A stretch of DNA of 61,355 bases from Burkholderiaceae bacterium (GTDB lineage: Bacteria; Pseudomonadota; Gammaproteobacteria; Burkholderiales; Burkholderiaceae_C), in NCBI GenBank assembly GCA_023954035.1, contig JAMLIT010000021.1, positions 1 to 61,355 of the forward strand, read 5' to 3'. Position numbers and translations under genes: made by a program. The notes under the pieces were generated by a model, which did not search any database, was not told where the DNA came from, and saw only the letters and a program-made list of their open reading frames with translations. Shown here in pieces: positions 59,025 through 61,355 of this stretch; the stretch's first letter is position 1, and every line of letters starts with the position of its first letter.

Positions 59025-60059
59025 ATGCCCAATCCACTCGACGGCTTCACCGTGGACCGCGCCGCCATCGCTTATGTCGGCCACGACCTGCAGCGCCCCG
59101 AGTGCATCCTGGCCGAGCCCGACGGCACGCTGTGGTCCGCCGATGCGCGCGGCGGCGTGATGCGCATCGCGCCGGACGGCACGCAGCGTTTTATCGGCCA
59201 GCAAGCCGACGCGCGATTTGGCGCAGCAACCGCCCAAGATGCGCAGGCGGTGGAACAAAAGTTCACCACTGGCACCCTGCCCAACGGCCTGGCCTTTGCT
59301 GCCAATGGCGACATCCTGATTTCCAACTTCGGTACCGACGTGCTCGAGGTGATGACGCGCGAAGGCCACACGCGGCTGCTCGCCGACACCATCGACGGCC
59401 AGCCCATCGGCAAAGTGAATTTCGTGCTGCGCGATGCCAAGGGCCGCATCTGGATTACCGTCTCCACCCGCATGAATCCGTGGACCCAAGCGGCCGGCAC
59501 GCGCGTGCGCGATGGTTACGTGGCGGTGCTGGACGACACCGGCGTCTACGTGGTGGCCGATGGCTTTCACTTCACCAACGAAATCCGGCTGGACGCGGCA
59601 GGCGAGTGGCTCTACATCGTGGAAACCACCGGCCCGCACATCACCCGCATGCGGGTGGACGGCAGCGGTCCACGCGTGCGCCTGACCGACCGCGAAATTT
59701 TTGGCCCCAGCCACCTGGGTGGTTTCCCCGACGGCATTGCTTTCGACGCGCACGGCAACCTGTGGTGCACGCTGGTGATGGTGGACCAATTGATTGCACT
59801 CACGCCCCAGGGCGACAAGCGCATCTTGCTCGACGACGGGAACCCCGAGGCCTCGCGGCGCCTGCTGGAGAGCATGGCCGCAGGGTACGTCAGCCCCGAG
59901 GCCATGCTGGCCGCGCGCGGCAGCATCGCGCCCTGGATGGCGAGCATCACCTTTGGCGGGCCAGACCTGCGCACCGTCTACCTCGGCAGCCTGATGGGCA
60001 CGCGCATTCCGTTTTTTCGCTCGCCCGTGGCTGGCCTGCCCCTCGCGCACTGGAATTGA
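59025..60059 (+). CDS. SMP-30/gluconolactonase-like hydrolase
   Basis: A 344-residue six-bladed beta-propeller of the SMP-30/gluconolaconase/LRE family. Likely metal ligands in RPECILAEPDG (Glu), LPNGLAF (Asn), FTNEIRLD and FPDGIAFDAHGN (Asp). Family members open lactones. AGAGGAG precedes the ATG, 11 nt after dctM. In this operon it may open a lactone formed from the imported substrate. Confidence 0.86.
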   Translation: MPNPLDGFTVDRAAIAYVGHDLQRPECILAEPDGTLWSADARGGVMRIAPDGTQRFIGQQADARFGAATAQDAQAVEQKFTTGTLPNGLAFAANGDILISNFGTDVLEVMTREGHTRLLADTIDGQPIGKVNFVLRDAKGRIWITVSTRMNPWTQAAGTRVRDGYVAVLDDTGVYVVADGFHFTNEIRLDAAGEWLYIVETTGPHITRMRVDGSGPRVRLTDREIFGPSHLGGFPDGIAFDAHGNLWCTLVMVDQLIALTPQGDKRILLDDGNPEASRRLLESMAAGYVSPEAMLAARGSIAPWMASITFGGPDLRTVYLGSLMGTRIPFFRSPVAGLPLAHWN

Positions 60060-60080
60060 TTTACCTCTTTGGAGAACCCC

Positions 60081-60899
60081 ATGGCACGCACCTTCATTGA
60101 CCTCTCGATTTACCTGGAAAACGACGTCATTTCCGACCCACCGGCGTTCGCGCCAAAGATTCAGTATTTCTCGCACGAGAACACCTTCGAGCAGATTTCT
60201 CCGTTTTTCCCTGGCCTCAAAAAGGAAGACCTGCCCGACGGCGAAGGCTGGGCAGTGGAGCTGGTGAATCTGTCAACCCACAACGGCACGCACCTGGACG
60301 CGCCCTACCACTTCCACTCCACCATGGACAAGGCGCTGGGTGAGAAGAAGCCCGCCATCACCATCGACCAGGTGCCGCTCGAATGGTGCTTTCAGCCCGG
60401 CGTGAAGCTCGACTTCCGCCACTTTGCCGACGGCTACGTAGTCACCGCGCAAGACGTGGAAGCCGAGCTGGCGCGCATCGGCCACACACTCAGCCCGCTC
60501 GAAATCGTGGTCGTCAATACCCGTGCCGGTTCGCGCTACGGCCACGGCGATTTCGTCAGCGCCGGCTGCGGCATGGGCTACGAGGCCACCATGTATCTGC
60601 TGGAGCGCGGTGTGCGCCTGACCGGCACCGACGCCTGGAGCTGGGACGCGCCCTTTGTGCACACGGCGCAGAAGTACGGCCAGACGCACGACGCCAGCTT
60701 GATCTGGGAAGGCCACAAGGCCGGCCGCGACATCGGCTACTGCCATATGGAAAAGATGCACAAGCTCGAAGCCCTGCCGGCGACGGGCTTCACCATCAGC
60801 TGCTTTCCCCACAAGATTCGCGGCGCCTCGGCCGGCTGGACCCGCGCCGTCGCCATCTTCGACGACGCCCTATTGCCTGAGAAACCCGCCAAAGTTTGA
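60081..60899 (+). CDS. cyclase/kynurenine-formamidase-like metal hydrolase
   Basis: A 272-residue protein of the cyclase family (PF04199). The metal motif is STHNGTHLDAPYHF (H67, H71, D73), and a C-terminal GHKAGRD/CHMEKMHKLE region holds further His/Glu. Relatives are kynurenine formamidase and isatin hydrolase, which open amide or lactam bonds. At 272 residues it is longer than KynB (about 210). TTGGAGA precedes the ATG. Confidence 0.86.
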   Translation: MARTFIDLSIYLENDVISDPPAFAPKIQYFSHENTFEQISPFFPGLKKEDLPDGEGWAVELVNLSTHNGTHLDAPYHFHSTMDKALGEKKPAITIDQVPLEWCFQPGVKLDFRHFADGYVVTAQDVEAELARIGHTLSPLEIVVVNTRAGSRYGHGDFVSAGCGMGYEATMYLLERGVRLTGTDAWSWDAPFVHTAQKYGQTHDASLIWEGHKAGRDIGYCHMEKMHKLEALPATGFTISCFPHKIRGASAGWTRAVAIFDDALLPEKPAKV

Positions 60900-60909
60900 G
60901 GACGCTGCC

Positions 60910-61355
60910 ATGAGCACCATCGACCACACCCACAACCCGGCGGCCCGCAGCTGGGTGACCTCGGCCAACGCACCGGGCTGCGACTTCCCGATCCAGAACC
61001 TGCCCTTTGCCGTGTTCCGCCACCACGGCGCGGGCGAGCCGTTTCGGGGCGGCGTGGCGATTGGCGACCAGGTCATCGACCTGGCGCGGGTGGCCGAGCT
61101 CGGCTGCCTGGAAGGCCTCGCCCACGAGGCTGCGCTTGCGGGTGCGCGCCCGTACTTGAACGAGCTGATGGCCATGGGCCCGCAGGCCGCACGCGCGCTG
61201 CGCCACGGCCTGTTTGCGCTGTTGAAAGAGGGCGCCGATGGCCCGGCGGTGGACGTCCTGCGCGGCTGCCTCACGCCGCAGGTGGCGGTGCAATACACCG
61301 TACCGGTGCAGGTGCACAACTACACCGATTTCTACACCTCCATCCACCACGCGCG
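60910..61355 (+). CDS. fahA: fumarylacetoacetase, 5' part
   Basis: The first 148 residues of a fumarylacetoacetase; the gene continues past the window edge. FPIQNLPFAVFRHH matches the FAH N-terminal domain, GVAIGDQVIDL follows, and VHNYTDFYTSIHHA contains the catalytic-domain entry DYTDFYSS-type motif. It hydrolyses 4-fumarylacetoacetate to fumarate and acetoacetate, the last step of the homogentisate (tyrosine/phenylalanine) route. 10 nt after the cyclase gene. The divergent AACS would use the acetoacetate. Confidence 0.9.
   Translation, partial: MSTIDHTHNPAARSWVTSANAPGCDFPIQNLPFAVFRHHGAGEPFRGGVAIGDQVIDLARVAELGCLEGLAHEAALAGARPYLNELMAMGPQAARALRHGLFALLKEGADGPAVDVLRGCLTPQVAVQYTVPVQVHNYTDFYTSIHHA

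Overview
The window is 61 kb of GC-rich, densely coding DNA with no rRNA, tRNA, CRISPR array, transposase or phage gene. Gene content (FtrABCD-type iron uptake, several TRAP transporter sets, GTP-dependent PEP carboxykinase, minCDE) and two small repeat families that I recognise from Acidovorax/Polaromonas-like genomes point to a betaproteobacterium of the family Comamonadaceae. That placement is inference; there is no phylogenetic marker here to prove it.

Layout. 0-4.6 kb: a minus-strand set of exported proteins (lipoprotein cytochrome c, flavin-dependent sugar-lactone oxidase, a Tat-signal PLP enzyme, a DUF2147 protein) divergent from a TetR regulator. 5-7.5 kb: a tight three-gene unit of an AAA ATPase (DUF3696 type), a PIN-domain nuclease and an ATP-dependent RNA ligase, the best candidate in the window for an undescribed system. 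7.6-8.8 kb: a diguanylate cyclase. 8.8-12.9 kb: tyrosine phenol-lyase coupled to a ThDP decarboxylase, with a perfect FNR/ANR-type box, divergent from a hemerythrin. 13-19.7 kb: a chemoreceptor, threonine dehydratase, a small membrane protein, PEP carboxykinase, and a glyoxalase/DUF1428 pair. 19.9-24.5 kb: an iron-uptake operon FtrA-porin-FtrB-FtrC-FtrD with a Fur-like box. 24.7-34.4 kb: a DUF1127 peptide, three transcriptional regulators, a phosphoesterase, a universal stress protein, two fasciclin proteins, an orphan periplasmic binding protein and an M14 peptidase. 34.6-41.9 kb: a flavin reductase, a TRAP transporter (dctPQM), a second DctP and a DctB/DctR-type two-component system. 42-52.3 kb: SH3 and MOSC proteins, a DUF4832 lipoprotein, minCDE, an L,D-transpeptidase, a potassium channel, an EamA exporter and a RecQ-like helicase. 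52.3-61.4 kb: phosphatidylserine synthase, acetoacetyl-CoA synthetase, and a divergent operon TetR-dctPQM-SMP30-cyclase-fumarylacetoacetase that runs off the window.

How the genes work together. At the right end, fumarylacetoacetase releases fumarate plus acetoacetate, and the divergent acetoacetyl-CoA synthetase would activate that acetoacetate. With the TRAP importer and two hydrolases this looks like uptake and degradation of an aromatic or lactone/amide substrate. The AACS gene carries two in-frame insertions that resemble the genus-typical dispersed repeats. Several monocistronic genes have a -10-like hexamer only 6-9 nt before the start codon and no Shine-Dalgarno, which suggests leaderless mRNAs and was used to choose starts.
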